Source: Parolsenella catena
GTDB lineage: Bacteria > Actinomycetota > Coriobacteriia > Coriobacteriales > Atopobiaceae
Length of the DNA stretch: 64,000 bases
Assembly: GCF_003966955.1 (NCBI RefSeq)
Contig: NZ_AP019367.1
Location: forward strand, 1 to 64,000
Reading direction: 5' to 3'
The notes beneath the pieces are model-generated. The model saw only the letters and a list, made by a program, of their open reading frames with translations. It was not told where the DNA came from and did not search any database. The position numbers were made by a program, and so were the translations under genes. How positions within the stretch are numbered: the stretch's first letter is position 1; each line of letters starts with the position of its first letter. Of the stretch, positions 22,806 through 31,919 are shown one piece after another.

Positions 22806-23276
22806 TTATTCGCCGTGCCTCTTGGCATGACCCCGGGCGCGCTCTGCGGCGCGCCGTACGGGGGCGAGCACCATGTCCGTGTGGTCCCGGCTCGTGGAAG
22901 AGACTATGCCCCAGCGCAGGCTTGCGCGCCTGAGGGCCACGGTGACGAGCGTGCAGGCGATGGCGAGCCAGGGATTCATGACGTGGGCGAGGTCATGGAG
23001 CGCAAAGTAGGTGAGCGAGCCTCCGAGCGCACACAAGGCGTAGAGGTTTGACGTCTGGAAGATGCGAGGGACATCTCCCAGGCAGACGTCCCTCAGAAGG
23101 CCGCCGCCCAAGCCGCAGATGAGTGAGAGGGCCACGCAACCCGTCATGTCGAGTTTGCGGTCGATGGCGACGAGGGATCCCGAAAGAGAGCCGACCACGA
23201 TGGCGGTGAGCTCGAGCCATGCGGGCAGCATCAGGGCATGGGTGCCCTGGCCGAGAAAGGCGGAGAAATCTGGCAC
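22806..23276 (-). CDS. Half-size TRIC/UPF0126-like membrane protein
   Basis: About 156 residues with three to four hydrophobic segments. The motif GLGGGLLRDVCLGDVPRIF and the following FQTSNLYALCALGGSLTYFAL match the UPF0126 half-domain of TRIC-type channels, which normally carry two such halves in about 200 residues. Only one half is visible here. I chose GTG 23276 because GAGAGGAG lies 5 bases upstream of it. The frame stays open back through the tRNA-Ser gene, and an in-frame ATG at 23312 lacks a good site. It may dimerise to restore the two-half architecture. Substrate unknown. Confidence 0.7.
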   Translation of the reverse strand: MPDFSAFLGQGTHALMLPAWLELTAIVVGSLSGSLVAIDRKLDMTGCVALSLICGLGGGLLRDVCLGDVPRIFQTSNLYALCALGGSLTYFALHDLAHVMNPWLAIACTLVTVALRRASLRWGIVSSTSRDHTDMVLAPVRRAAERARGHAKRHGE

Positions 23277-23445
23277 GGAAGCTCCTCTCGGGACGCGTCG
23301 CGTGAAGAGCATTATGGTGCTTGGAAACCTCACGGTGCTTGGTTTGGACCGTTTTTTCTCGCGTTGCGAATTGCCTTTGAGAATCAAAGAAATTCCTCTT
23401 GTGTTTTGCAAGAACTTTAGGCTAGAATAATCAACGCACTTTACT

Positions 23446-23536
23446 GGAGAGTTGGCCGAGTGGTCGAAGGCGCACGATTGGAAATCGTGTAGGCGTCTCA
23501 AGCGTCTCCGGGGTTCAAATCCCCGACTCTCCGCCA
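23446..23536 (+). tRNA. tRNA-Ser (GGA anticodon)
   Basis: A class II tRNA of 91 bases. Acceptor GGAGAGT pairs with ACTCTCC, the anticodon loop is TTGGAAA with anticodon GGA, there is a long variable arm (AGGCGTCTCAAGCGTCTC), the T arm is GGTTCAAATCC, and CCA is encoded. Confidence 0.94.
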
Positions 23537-23545
23537 GAGTCTTCC

Positions 23546-23567
23546 GCGGCGCCCTTTGCGGCGCCGC
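23546..23567 (+). terminator. Hairpin between the two tRNA-Ser genes
   Basis: GCGGCGCC (23546-23553) pairs with GGCGCCGC (23560-23567). It lacks a T run and may be a processing or weak termination hairpin. Confidence 0.4.
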
Positions 23568-23579
23568 TCTCATATCTCT

Positions 23580-23673
<94 letters not shown>

Positions 23674-23678
23674 TACGC

Positions 23679-23714
23679 AGGACCCGGTTCGCCTGGCGAG
23701 CCGGGTCCTTTTTG
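23679..23714 (+). terminator. Rho-independent terminator after the tRNA-Ser pair
   Basis: AGGACCCGG pairs with CCGGGTCCT, extended by TTCGCC/GGCGAG with a G-T pair, and followed by five T residues. Confidence 0.8.
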
Positions 23715-23836
23715 TTTCGTCGCTTGTGGATGCGGTCTAATGTCATCGGCGACCAGAGACTGCAATCTGCCTCCGGACGCCGCTGCCTTGAAGGATTGTC
23801 TACACTCGACACATACCAACGGCATCGGGAGGACCA

Positions 23837-24898
23837 ATGCAGGACGCCAAGTATTTCTCGCACTCGTGGAAGCTGCTCACGAGAGACAAGGGGTGGGTCA
23901 AGCCCATCCTCGTGCTTGCCATTGCCATGTTCGTGCCCATCGTGGGGCCGCTCGCCGTCCTTGGCTATGCACTTGAGTGGGCGAGGCTGAGCGCGTGGGG
24001 CGTCGATGCCGCGCCAAAGCAGCGTGGCGTCAAAATCGGCGGCTGCCTGGTTGCCGGCTGGCGTGCCTTCGTGGTCATTCTCGTGTGGATGCTCCTGTGG
24101 AGTGTGGCAACCTCCGTTGTCACGGCGATTATTGCGGCCTTGCGCATCAGGCTCCTGAGTTCGCTGCTCTCGCTTGCCATCACGACGGCAAACCTGCTTC
24201 TCTCGCTCGTGGTGATGGTGGCGGCCCTTCGTGCGGCCATCTATCAGAAGATTGGCGCCGGCCTGTCGTTCGCGCGCATCTACGAGATGGTCTCGCATGA
24301 TGCCGCCGGCCTGTTCAAGAACGTTGCGATCCCACTTGTGACGATGTTGATTGTTGGCGGCATCTGCACTGTGAGCGGTTTGCTGGTCATGTCCCTCGCC
24401 ATGCCGGACATCCTGCGCCTCGTGTATGAGGTTGAGTACCTGAGTGCGACGTCTGGCTCTGACCCGAGCGACCTCCTCGCCATCGTGGGGTCGATTCTGC
24501 GCACGGTCATGCCGGCATCGGTGCTCATCGGCTATGTGAGCCTCGTGTTCTCCGTTGCGGGAAACCTTCTGCTCGCCAACAGCATCGGCCTGTGGATGCG
24601 TCAGTTCAACGTGGGGGCGTGGGGCTCGCCGAGCGATCCCCTGCCCGTGACGCCTGCCCCTCTGCCTCCGGTCTCTTCGGTGCCAACGCCGGCGCCCCAG
24701 TCGCAGCCCCAACCTCACTCGGCAGCCGAGCCTGTCACGCCCGCGCCCGCGCCCGCGCAGCCAAGGACGGATCCGGCTCCTGCGGTTGCTCCTCAGCCAC
24801 GGGAACGCTCGACCTCTCCTGACGGGGAGACCGTCGTGCCTCTTACGCCTCATCGGGCTGCCACTGATGAGCTCGGGCAGGGCACGGACAAGGAGTAG
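23837..24898 (+). CDS. DUF4013-like integral membrane protein
   Basis: A 353-residue protein with about six membrane segments in residues 20-255 and a long Pro/Ala/Gln-rich cytoplasmic or surface tail (PAPLPPVSSVPTPAP onward). The N-terminal pattern W-K-x-L plus FVPIVGPLAVLGYALEWAR fits DUF4013 membrane proteins. GGGAGGACC lies just before ATG. It is flanked by terminators on both sides and so is probably monocistronic. Function unknown. Confidence 0.7.
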   Translation: MQDAKYFSHSWKLLTRDKGWVKPILVLAIAMFVPIVGPLAVLGYALEWARLSAWGVDAAPKQRGVKIGGCLVAGWRAFVVILVWMLLWSVATSVVTAIIAALRIRLLSSLLSLAITTANLLLSLVVMVAALRAAIYQKIGAGLSFARIYEMVSHDAAGLFKNVAIPLVTMLIVGGICTVSGLLVMSLAMPDILRLVYEVEYLSATSGSDPSDLLAIVGSILRTVMPASVLIGYVSLVFSVAGNLLLANSIGLWMRQFNVGAWGSPSDPLPVTPAPLPPVSSVPTPAPQSQPQPHSAAEPVTPAPAPAQPRTDPAPAVAPQPRERSTSPDGETVVPLTPHRAATDELGQGTDKE

Positions 24899-24922
24899 GA
24901 CAATCGAAATCCATCTGTGAAG

Positions 24923-24962
24923 AATGGGTGTTCGCGCAAGAGTGCGCGGGCACCCATTTGCC
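24923..24962 (+). terminator. Terminator after the DUF4013-like gene
   Basis: AATGGGTG (24923-24930) and CACCCATT (24951-24958) enclose an inner TTCGCGC/GCGCGGG stem, and a short T run follows. Confidence 0.6.
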
Positions 24963-25286
24963 ATGAACGACGCCCATGCACCCGCGAGCGGCTGGCGCAT
25001 GGGCGCAGCATCATCCGCCATGATGCCTTCACTACCCACTAGCTCGCGTGTTGGGTTTGCGTTTGGCTGCTTGCGGATTTCTGTCAGGTGCGGGCGCTAG
25101 GCTCGAGGCGGGTAAGGGTCAGCGTGGAATTCTTCGCATGTGGTGGCTCTGTGCAGGTTGGGGTGTGCGGTGAGGTATTGCGGCTGCTCCGGCACATGCA
25201 TTCGTGGTAAGATTCTCAACCGACCTTTCCTGTCTCGGGCGCAAACCTTCACGACCCGAGGCCACATGCCCAGAGGAGGTGACCAC
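24963..25286 (+). other. Gene-free leader region before rpsF
   Basis: These 324 bases have no convincing gene. An imperfect inverted repeat around CGCCCATGC/GCATGGGCG lies near 24970-25002. Closer to rpsF, CTCGGG (25234-25239) pairs with CCCGAG (25255-25260). An ACCGAC segment lies just before that stem. Because rpsF and rpsR are in the same operon, this is where an S6:S18-type autoregulatory RNA would be expected, but I cannot confirm the consensus by eye. Confidence 0.35.
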
Positions 25287-25580
25287 ATGAAGGCTTATGA
25301 ACTGCTGTTTTTTGTCGATCCCACGATCACCGATGAGGCGCGCGCTGGCGTTATGAAGCGCATCGAAGTCGCTCTCACCGAGAACGGTGGCCAGGTCGAC
25401 AACGTCGACAACTGGGGCAAGCGCAAGCTCGCCTACGAGATCGACAAGCTCACGGAGGGTGACTACACCCTCGTCAACTTCCACGCTGACCCCACTCAGA
25501 TCGCCGAGCTCGATCGCGTTCTCCGCATCAACGATGCCGTGAAGCGCCACATGATCGTGCGCCGTCCGGATCACGAGTAA
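25287..25580 (+). CDS. rpsF: 30S ribosomal protein S6
   Basis: S6 is a small-subunit platform protein that binds S18. The 97 residues begin MKAYELLFFVDPT and contain GGQVDNVDNWGKRKLAYEI and YTLVNFHAD, all characteristic of S6. The frame is open further upstream, but ATG 25287 has a strong AGAGGAGGT site and gives the family start. It heads the operon rpsF-ssb-rpsR-rplI, the usual bacterial order. Confidence 0.97.
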   Translation: MKAYELLFFVDPTITDEARAGVMKRIEVALTENGGQVDNVDNWGKRKLAYEIDKLTEGDYTLVNFHADPTQIAELDRVLRINDAVKRHMIVRRPDHE

Positions 25581-25677
25581 GTAGTCATGGAAGTGGGCCG
25601 AGAGGCCCTAGACGCAGCTGCCAGGCATCGACCAAGCTCGATTGCGGACGCTGCGCAAGTGAAAGGTAGTGAGCATC

Positions 25678-26163
25678 GTGAGCATCAACCGAGTGAACAT
25701 TACGGGCAACCTGACCAGGGATCCCGAGCTGAGGGCCACGCAGAGCGGCACGCAGGTGCTGCATCTTGGCGTGGCGGTCAACGACCGTCGTCGCAACCCG
25801 CAGACCGGTAACTGGGAGGACTACCCCAACTTCATCGACTGCGTGATGTTCGGCACTCGTGCCGAGGCGATCCAGCGCTACCTTTCGAAGGGAACCAAGG
25901 TCGCCATCGAGGGTCGCCTCCGTTACAGCTCCTGGGAGCGTGACGGTCAGAAGCGGTCCAAGATCGAGGTCGTCATTGACGAGATCGAGTTCATGAGCTC
26001 TCGTCAGGGCGGCAACTCCGGCGGCTATGGCCAGCAGCAGGGCGGCTACGCTGCCCCTGCCCCGCAGGCCAACTACCAGGCGAACGCCCCTCAGGCGCCC
26101 GCCCCTGCCCCCGTCGCCGCACCGCCCGCCGCGGACGTCTACGACGAGGACATCCCGTTCTAG
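25678..26163 (+). CDS. ssb: Single-stranded DNA-binding protein
   Basis: Ssb protects single-stranded DNA and recruits repair and replication proteins. An OB-fold spans residues 1-110 (INRVNITGNLTRDPELR, NFIDCVMFGTRAE, KGTKVAIEGRL). A Gly/Gln/Ala/Pro-rich linker and the acidic tip DEDIPF for partner binding follow. I chose GTG 25678, which gives the family start MSINRVNI with GAAAGG 11 bases upstream. A GTG three codons earlier is only 2 bases from that site. It lies between rpsF and rpsR. Confidence 0.95.
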   Translation: MSINRVNITGNLTRDPELRATQSGTQVLHLGVAVNDRRRNPQTGNWEDYPNFIDCVMFGTRAEAIQRYLSKGTKVAIEGRLRYSSWERDGQKRSKIEVVIDEIEFMSSRQGGNSGGYGQQQGGYAAPAPQANYQANAPQAPAPAPVAAPPAADVYDEDIPF

Positions 26164-26266
26164 GCCACCTACGTCTGGGTCTGTCCAGATTACGGTGGCT
26201 GGCCTGCCCGCTCGCGGGCAGCGTCTCCGAGAGAACCGGCGTCCGGCCGAAAGCCGGCCGCACGCC
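26164..26266 (+). promoter_or_regulatory. Three consecutive stem-loops between ssb and rpsR
   Basis: Right after the ssb stop, GCCACC (26164) pairs with GGTGGC (26194-26199), with TCTGG/CCAGA inside. TGCCCGC and GCGGGCA then form a tight hairpin at 26205-26220. GGCGT/ACGCC enclosing CCGGC/GCCGG with a CGAAA loop follows at 26238-26266. None has a T run, so they may be processing, attenuation or protein-binding structures that separate ssb from rpsR-rplI. Confidence 0.5.
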
Positions 26267-26285
26267 AACAGAAAGGTATTGAGAC

Positions 26286-26552
26286 ATGGCTACTGAGTAC
26301 CAGCGTCAGCCGCGTCGCAAGTTCTGCCAGTTCTGCAAGGAGGACACTGAGTTCATCGACTACAAGGATACTCAGCTCCTTCGCAAGTACATGACCGACC
26401 GTGGCAAGATCAAGCCCCGTCGCGTCACTGGCGCCTGCACGCAGCACCAGCATGACATCGCCAACGCCATCAAGCGCGCCCGTGAGATGGCCCTTCTGCC
26501 GTACACCGTTCCCGTGGTGTCCAGCCGTGGTGGCCGTCGCGACCGCAGCTAA
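26286..26552 (+). CDS. rpsR: 30S ribosomal protein S18
   Basis: S18 is the small-subunit partner of S6. The 88 residues contain FCQFCKED with a Cys-x2-Cys pair, plus [22 protein letters not shown], the core S18 motif. The CxxC with the later Cys suggests the zinc-binding form. GAAAGG lies before ATG. rplI starts 13 bases after the stop. Confidence 0.97.
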   Translation: MATEYQRQPRRKFCQFCKEDTEFIDYKDTQLLRKYMTDRGKIKPRRVTGACTQHQHDIANAIKRAREMALLPYTVPVVSSRGGRRDRS

Positions 26553-26565
26553 GTAAGGAGTGTCC

Positions 26566-27096
26566 ATGAAAGTCATCCTTCTGGGTGAGCTCAAGGGCAA
26601 GGGCGGAGAGGGCGACGTCGTCGAGGTCGCCCAGGGGTTCGCTGAGAACTTCCTGTTCCCCAACCGCATGGCCCTGCCGGCCACCAAGGGCAACATCAAG
26701 CAGCTCGAGGAGCGTCGTCACAACATCGAGAAGCGCGAGGCTAAGCGCATCGCCGATGCCGAGGCTCTGAAGGCCGTCATCGATGGCAAGACCGTCCTCA
26801 TCGACGCCAAGGTCGGCGACGAGGGCCAGCTCTTCGGCTCCGTGACCAACACCATGGTCGCCGACGCCATCAAGAACGAGCTGGGCGTCGAGGTCGAGCG
26901 CAAGCGCATCGAGCTCAACCGCGCCATCAAGACCTCCGGTCTGCACACCGTCAAGGTGAGCCTGTACCGCGAGATCGCCGCCGAGCTTCACCTCCAGGTC
27001 GGCAAGCCGGCCGTCGAGGAGGTTGTCGAGGAGGCTCCCGAGGCTGAGGTCGCCGAGACCGAGGCTACCGAGGAGACCACCGAGGCTGCCGAGTAG
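26566..27096 (+). CDS. rplI: 50S ribosomal protein L9
   Basis: L9 is an elongated protein at the L1 stalk base. It has the N-terminal domain (MKVILLGELKGKGGEGDVVEVA, in outline KVILLGEL and GYA-like QGFAENFLFPN), a central helix, and the C-terminal domain (LFGSVTNTMVADAIK). The last 25 or so residues are a Glu/Ala/Thr-rich tail beyond the usual length. ATG 26566 is chosen because AAGGAG lies 5 bases upstream; a GTG two codons earlier would overlap that site. It ends the rpsF operon. Confidence 0.95.
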   Translation: MKVILLGELKGKGGEGDVVEVAQGFAENFLFPNRMALPATKGNIKQLEERRHNIEKREAKRIADAEALKAVIDGKTVLIDAKVGDEGQLFGSVTNTMVADAIKNELGVEVERKRIELNRAIKTSGLHTVKVSLYREIAAELHLQVGKPAVEEVVEEAPEAEVAETEATEETTEAAE

Positions 27097-27142
27097 GCTT
27101 TCGCTCATGTCCGCATCTGCGGAACAAGCACTGTGAGCGCAT

Positions 27143-27176
27143 GGGACCCGTGACCTAGAGTCGCGGGTCCCTTTTT
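27143..27176 (+). terminator. Terminator of the rpsF-rplI operon
   Basis: GGGACCCG (27143-27150) pairs with CGGGTCCC (27164-27171), followed by five T residues. Confidence 0.85.
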
Positions 27177-27630
27177 CATCTGTTTACAATCGACAATCCG
27201 TGAGGAGCTCTGTGCCAACCGGCGGTTTCCAAGCGTGAGCGCAAGGGCGCCCTCTCGTCATGCTGGGGCGAGCCTAACTGCCTGTTAGCTATGAATTTAG
27301 ACTTCTACCTGGTGTTTCGCACTGAATGAATATTGGCGTCCAAACCGCAAGACAATTCGTTTGGGCTACTGCTGCCAAACCTGGGCTTGTAAGGTAAATG
27401 TTGAAAACCGTTTACCAGATTTCCAGAATTTGTTGAAAAGTGTGAAAACTCACGTTTTGCGTGGTAGGACGCATGGGCTTTTGAAAACGTGCAGGTAGAT
27501 TCGTCCTTGTGCTTGGTGCGATTCTGTGAGTGCATGGGCCTTGCCGTGGATGGACGTCCGCAACAAGGCCCTCTGACGTTATGGGCTAAGATAGTCAGTC
27601 GCACCGAATCACGCACTCATGGGAGGCCCC
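27177..27630 (+). promoter_or_regulatory. dnaB upstream region with GTTGAAAA motif cluster
   Basis: This 450-bp gap has no convincing gene. GTTGAAAAC (27400-27408), GTTGAAAAG (27432-27440), GTGAAAAC (27442-27449) and TTTTGAAAAC (27479-27488) are clustered, and the same words occur upstream of dnaA and dnaN. The first copy lies inside the inverted repeat GGTAAA/TTTACC (27393-27416). GCAGGTAGATT follows at 27491. The cluster could be DnaA binding sites that coordinate helicase expression with initiation. It is non-coding and AT-richer than its surroundings. Confidence 0.5.
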
Positions 27631-29031
27631 TTGGACGAGATCGTATATGACGCCGCGCCGTCCCCGATGGCCCTCGCCTCCATCAAGTCGATGCCCTCTC
27701 ATCCAGATGCGGAGCGCTCGGTTCTCTCTGCGATGATGCTCTCCCCGGAGGTTCTCGAGAGCGCTCTCGTCGAGCTCTCAGAGGTTGACTTCTTCGTGGA
27801 TGCCAATCGCATCGTGTTCGCGGCCATGCGCACGATGTTCGAGCGCGGCATCGCGCTGGACCCCATCTCGCTCGCAGACTACCTCACCTCAAACGAGCAG
27901 CTCGAGCGCGCCGGAGGCATCCAGTCCCTCGCTCGCCTTGGTGAGGACTCGTTTGCCATCGCCAGCTGGAAGCATCATGCCGACATGCTGCACCGAGACG
28001 CAACCCTGCGCCTCATGATCGATGCCTCCGCAAAGATCGCCAACCTTGCGGCGAATGCCCCAGAGGACACCAAGGAAGTTGTCGAGACGGCCGAGAAGAT
28101 GCTTCTCGACGTTACGAACCGAGACATCAAGACGTCCTACGTCCGGCTCGAGGATGCCATGGTGACGCTCTATGACGAGCTTGGCCGTCTTGCCCAGCAG
28201 GATGGCGAGACCGTCGGCATCCAGACGGGCTTCCCGGCCATGGACCGCATGTTCCTCGGCCTGCGCGCAGGCCAGATGATCGTCGTCGGCGCCCGACCTG
28301 GCGTCGGCAAGACGTCGTTTGCCCTGAACCTCGCCGTTCAGATGGCGCAGTCCGGCGCCACGGTGTGCTTCTTCTCGCTCGAGATGAGCGTCGAGGAGGT
28401 GGCGCAGCGACTGTTGTCGACGTACTCGATGGTTCCCCTGCAGACCATTCGCTCCGGTAAGATCGCGCCCGAGAGCTGGGACCAGATTCTCTCTGCCACG
28501 CAGGACCTCTCCAACCTCGACATCCTCATCGACGACACGCCGGGAACCACTGTGACCGAGATTCGCGCAAAGGCGCGCCGAATGCTTCGCAACAAGGAGA
28601 AGGGCGTGGTTATCCTCGACTACCTGCAGCTCGTCTCCCCGCCGCCCAGCAAGCGTGCAGACTCCCGCGCCACCGAGGTCTCCGAGATGAGCCGTGGCAT
28701 CAAGATCATGGCGAAGGATCTCGGCATCCCCGTCATCGCCCTGTCCCAGCTCTCCCGTAAGAACGAGGAACGCACCGGTCAGCGCGGCAAGCGCCCCCAG
28801 CTGTCCGACCTGCGCGAGTCGGGCTCCATCGAGCAGGACGCAGATATCGTCATTCTGCTCGACCGTTCCATGACGGAGGAGGAGGGGTCCCGCGAGGACA
28901 GGCCGGACTACGGCATCACGGAGTTTGTCGTCGCAAAGAACCGTTCGGGCCCGCTGGGCATCATTGACATGGCGTTCTTTGCCGAGAAGACCAAGTTCAT
29001 GGAAGTCGACATGCACCACGACGACGTCTAG
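27631..29031 (+). CDS. dnaB: Replicative DNA helicase DnaB
   Basis: DnaB is the hexameric helicase at the replication fork. It has an N-terminal all-helical domain (MPSHPDAERSVLSAMM) and a RecA-like domain with Walker A ARPGVGKTSF, LEMSVEEVAQRLL, DYLQLVSPP, QLSRKNEER and the arginine-finger region. The frame also has ATG 27619, but that lacks any ribosome site. GGGAGG lies 4 bases before TTG 27631, so I prefer a TTG start. Its partner would be the DciA-like protein near 4.2 kb. Confidence 0.95.
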   Translation: MDEIVYDAAPSPMALASIKSMPSHPDAERSVLSAMMLSPEVLESALVELSEVDFFVDANRIVFAAMRTMFERGIALDPISLADYLTSNEQLERAGGIQSLARLGEDSFAIASWKHHADMLHRDATLRLMIDASAKIANLAANAPEDTKEVVETAEKMLLDVTNRDIKTSYVRLEDAMVTLYDELGRLAQQDGETVGIQTGFPAMDRMFLGLRAGQMIVVGARPGVGKTSFALNLAVQMAQSGATVCFFSLEMSVEEVAQRLLSTYSMVPLQTIRSGKIAPESWDQILSATQDLSNLDILIDDTPGTTVTEIRAKARRMLRNKEKGVVILDYLQLVSPPPSKRADSRATEVSEMSRGIKIMAKDLGIPVIALSQLSRKNEERTGQRGKRPQLSDLRESGSIEQDADIVILLDRSMTEEEGSREDRPDYGITEFVVAKNRSGPLGIIDMAFFAEKTKFMEVDMHHDDV

Positions 29032-29117
29032 GACCGGGGCCGCCATCCCATGCGGGTGGCGGCCCCTCGCATTCCGTCCTCACCCGCGACGATGCGGTTA
29101 CGGTGCGGTCGTTGGCG

Positions 29118-29123
29118 TATACT
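29118..29123 (+). promoter_or_regulatory. -10 element upstream of purA
   Basis: TATACT lies in the context GGCGTATACT, which recurs exactly upstream of purE (36389-36398). No clear -35 hexamer is visible. Confidence 0.4.
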
Positions 29124-29160
29124 CAAATGGTTTGCTAAGCCGTAAGAGAAGGAGCTCTTC

Positions 29161-30447
29161 ATGCCGGCATCTGTTCTGGTGGGAACCCAGTGGGGCGACG
29201 AGGGCAAGGGTAAGATCACCGACCTCATCTCTGGTGACTTCGATGTGGTCTGTCGCTATGGCGGCGGTGCCAACGCCGGCCACTCGGTTGTCGCCAATGG
29301 TCACAACCTCGCACTTCACCAGATTCCGTCTGGCATCGTCCACGAGGACGTCCTTTCCATCATCGGCAACGGCTGCATCGTCGATCCCGTGGTCGTTCTC
29401 GAGGAGCTCGAGCACCTCAAGGGCGAGGGCCTTTCCTGCAAGGGCCTGCGCATCTCGGGCAACGCTCACATCGTCATGCCCTGGCACAAGGTTCTCGACG
29501 GCGCTCACGAGCAGAAGCTCGGCAAGAACAACATCGGCACCACGAAGCGCGGCATCGGTCCGTGCTACATGGACAAGATGAACCGCACGGGCATTCGCAT
29601 GCAGGACATGCTCGACGACGACACCTTCCGCGAGAAGGTCGAGGCGTCGCTCGCCTACCAGAACCCCATCCTCGAGAAGGTCTACGAGCTGCCCACCTAT
29701 GACGTGGACGCCGTGTGCGAGGAGTTCCTCGGCTATGCCGAGCAGCTGCGTCCCTACATTATCGAGAGCGGCAAGCTGCTCAACGAGGAGCTTGCCGAGG
29801 GCAAGAAGGTCCTGTTCGAGGGTGCCCAGGCCACGATGCTCGACATCGACCACGGCACCTACCCGTTCGTGACCTCCTCCAACTGCACGGCCGGCGGCGC
29901 GGTTACCGGCTCCGGCGTTGGCCCCACCAACATCGACCGCGTGCTGGGTATCGCGAAGGCCTACCTCACGCGCGTGGGCTCGGGCCCGTTCCCCACAGAG
30001 CTGAACCTTGACGAGGGTGTGGGCAAGTTCCTGCTTGAGACCGGCCACGAGTATGGTGTTACGACGGGCCGCGAGCGCCGCTGCGGCTGGTATGACGCCG
30101 TGGTCATCAAGTACGCCGCGCAGGTCAACGGCCTCACCGACCTCGCCATCACCAAGCTCGACGTGCTCACGGGCCTTGACACCATCAAGGTCTGCACCGC
30201 CTACGAGTGCGATGGCGTGGAGTACACGACGGTTCCCGAGCACCGCTCGGTCTTTGACCACGCCAAGCCCAAGTACGTCGAGGTCCCGGGCTGGAAGGAA
30301 GACATCACCGGCTGCAGGAGCTTTGACGAGCTGCCCAAGGCTGCGCAGGACTACATCGAGCTCATCGAGAAGCTCAGCGGCGTGAAGGTCTCCTTCGTTG
30401 CCGTGGGTCCTGACCGCGAGCAGACGATCAATCGCTTCTGGAAGTAA
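29161..30447 (+). CDS. purA: Adenylosuccinate synthetase
   Basis: PurA converts IMP, aspartate and GTP to adenylosuccinate, the first step from IMP to AMP. The 428 residues contain the P-loop-like [36 protein letters not shown] and the C-terminal [19 protein letters not shown] lies 8 bases before ATG. It stands alone between dnaB and a terminator but is close to the purD and purE clusters. Confidence 0.97.
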   Translation: MPASVLVGTQWGDEGKGKITDLISGDFDVVCRYGGGANAGHSVVANGHNLALHQIPSGIVHEDVLSIIGNGCIVDPVVVLEELEHLKGEGLSCKGLRISGNAHIVMPWHKVLDGAHEQKLGKNNIGTTKRGIGPCYMDKMNRTGIRMQDMLDDDTFREKVEASLAYQNPILEKVYELPTYDVDAVCEEFLGYAEQLRPYIIESGKLLNEELAEGKKVLFEGAQATMLDIDHGTYPFVTSSNCTAGGAVTGSGVGPTNIDRVLGIAKAYLTRVGSGPFPTELNLDEGVGKFLLETGHEYGVTTGRERRCGWYDAVVIKYAAQVNGLTDLAITKLDVLTGLDTIKVCTAYECDGVEYTTVPEHRSVFDHAKPKYVEVPGWKEDITGCRSFDELPKAAQDYIELIEKLSGVKVSFVAVGPDREQTINRFWK

Positions 30448-30461
30448 GCGCAGACACACCC

Positions 30462-30500
30462 GGCGGGCTCGGCAACATGCCGGGCCCGCCTTTGGTTTTG
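30462..30500 (+). terminator. Terminator after purA
   Basis: GGCGGGC-CGGC pairs with GCCG-GCCCGCC around an AACAT loop, followed by TTTGGTTTT. Confidence 0.7.
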
Positions 30501-30520
30501 CGCCCTCGGGCCATTGTTGC

Positions 30521-30553
30521 GATGAGACAAGGGGACTGTCCCTTTGTCTCATC
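30521..30553. repeat. REP-like palindrome
   Basis: GATGAGACAAGGGGA, the loop CTG and TCCCTTTGTCTCATC form a 15-bp stem with one G-T/mismatch position. This resembles the 'GAGACAAGGGGAC' palindromes scattered through many genomes as REP-like elements. It lies between the purA terminator and purD and has no T run. Only one copy was seen in this window. Confidence 0.55.
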
Positions 30554-30611
30554 CGGTGGGTGGGGGCTAGGATAGACACGTTGGAACGTAGAGCCGAGAA
30601 CGGGAGCATCC

Positions 30612-31913
30612 ATGGACGAAATCGAGACGATCGACATCCTTCTTCTGGGCGCTGGCGGGCGCGAGCACGCGCTGCTTCGCAAGCTTCTCGAGAGCCCTCG
30701 CGCGGGCAAGGTCTGGGCGGCGCCGGGCAACGGCGGCATCCTCGCCGAGGCTGAGCTCGCAGACATTGACCAGGAAAACCCCGTCGAGGTCGCGCACTTT
30801 GCCGCCGAGCATGGCGTGGGGCTCGTCGTCATCGGCCCCGAGGCCCCGCTCGTCGCGGGCGTCGCCGATGCCGTGCGTGCCGCGGGCATCGCCTGCTTTG
30901 GCCCGAGTGGCCAGGCCGCCCAGATGGAGGGCTCCAAGCTCTTTGCCAAGCAGGTCATGGAGCGCGCTGGCGTTCCCACGGCCCGCTACCAGAGCTTCAC
31001 CGAGGCGGCTCCCGCCGAGGCCTATGTCCGCGAGCTCGCGGGCCCGTGCGTCGTGAAGGCCGACGGCCTTGCCGCCGGCAAGGGCGTCATCGTTGCCCAG
31101 ACCACCGAGGAGGCGCTCGCCGGCGTGCGCGAGTGCTTCTCGGGCACGTTCGGCGAGGCGGGCCAGACCGTCGTCGTCGAGGAGATGCTCAAGGGCCCGG
31201 AGTGCTCGCTTCTCGCGCTCACGGACGGTAAGACGGTGATTCCCCTCGCGACGTCGCAGGACCACAAGCGCGCGCTCGAGGGCGACCTCGGCCCCAACAC
31301 GGGCGGCATGGGCGTCTACTCGCCGGTGCCCTTCGTGACTCCTGAGGAGCACGAGGCCATGGTCGAGATCGAGCGCAAGGTCGTGGCCCAGCTCGCCGCG
31401 GACGGCATTCCGTACTCCGGTTGCCTGTACGGCGGCTTCATGCTCACGAAGGATGGCCCGAAGGTCCTCGAGTTCAACGCGCGCTTCGGTGACCCGGAGA
31501 CGCAGGTCGTGCTGCCGCGCATGAAGGCAGACCTCCTTGACGTGTTCCTGCGCTGCGACAACGGCACGCTTGATGGGGCCGACGTGAGCTGGGACGACGA
31601 CTGGGCCGTCTCCGTCGTGCTCACGAGCGCGGGCTACCCCGGCTCCTACGAGAAGGGCAAGCCCATCACCGGCATCGAGCAGGCCGAGGAGCTCGAGGGT
31701 GTCACGGTCTACCACGCCGGAACCAAGACCATTGCCGGCGAGCTCGTGACCAACGGCGGGCGCGTCCTCAACGTCACGGCCGTGGCCGACACGTTCGAGC
31801 ATGCCCGCGAGCAGGCGTATCGCGCCTGCGACCGCATCGAGTTCGACGGCAAGACGCTTCGCCGCGACATTGGCGCGCGAGCGCTGCGTGGCCGCGATGC
31901 CTGGGAGGTCTAG
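30612..31913 (+). CDS. purD: Phosphoribosylamine-glycine ligase
   Basis: PurD is the GAR synthetase, an ATP-grasp enzyme joining phosphoribosylamine and glycine. The 433 residues contain [65 protein letters not shown] and [21 protein letters not shown] lies before ATG. The NUDIX gene begins 6 bases after the stop, so purD heads the purD-nudix-ABC unit. Confidence 0.97.
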
Positions 31914-31919
31914 ATTCGC

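Noticed and set aside
22806-23573. A longer N-terminus for the TRIC-like gene reaching into tRNA-Ser
   Set aside because: The extension runs through the tRNA gene and has no similarity or ribosome site. GTG 23276 has a well-placed GAGAGGAG.
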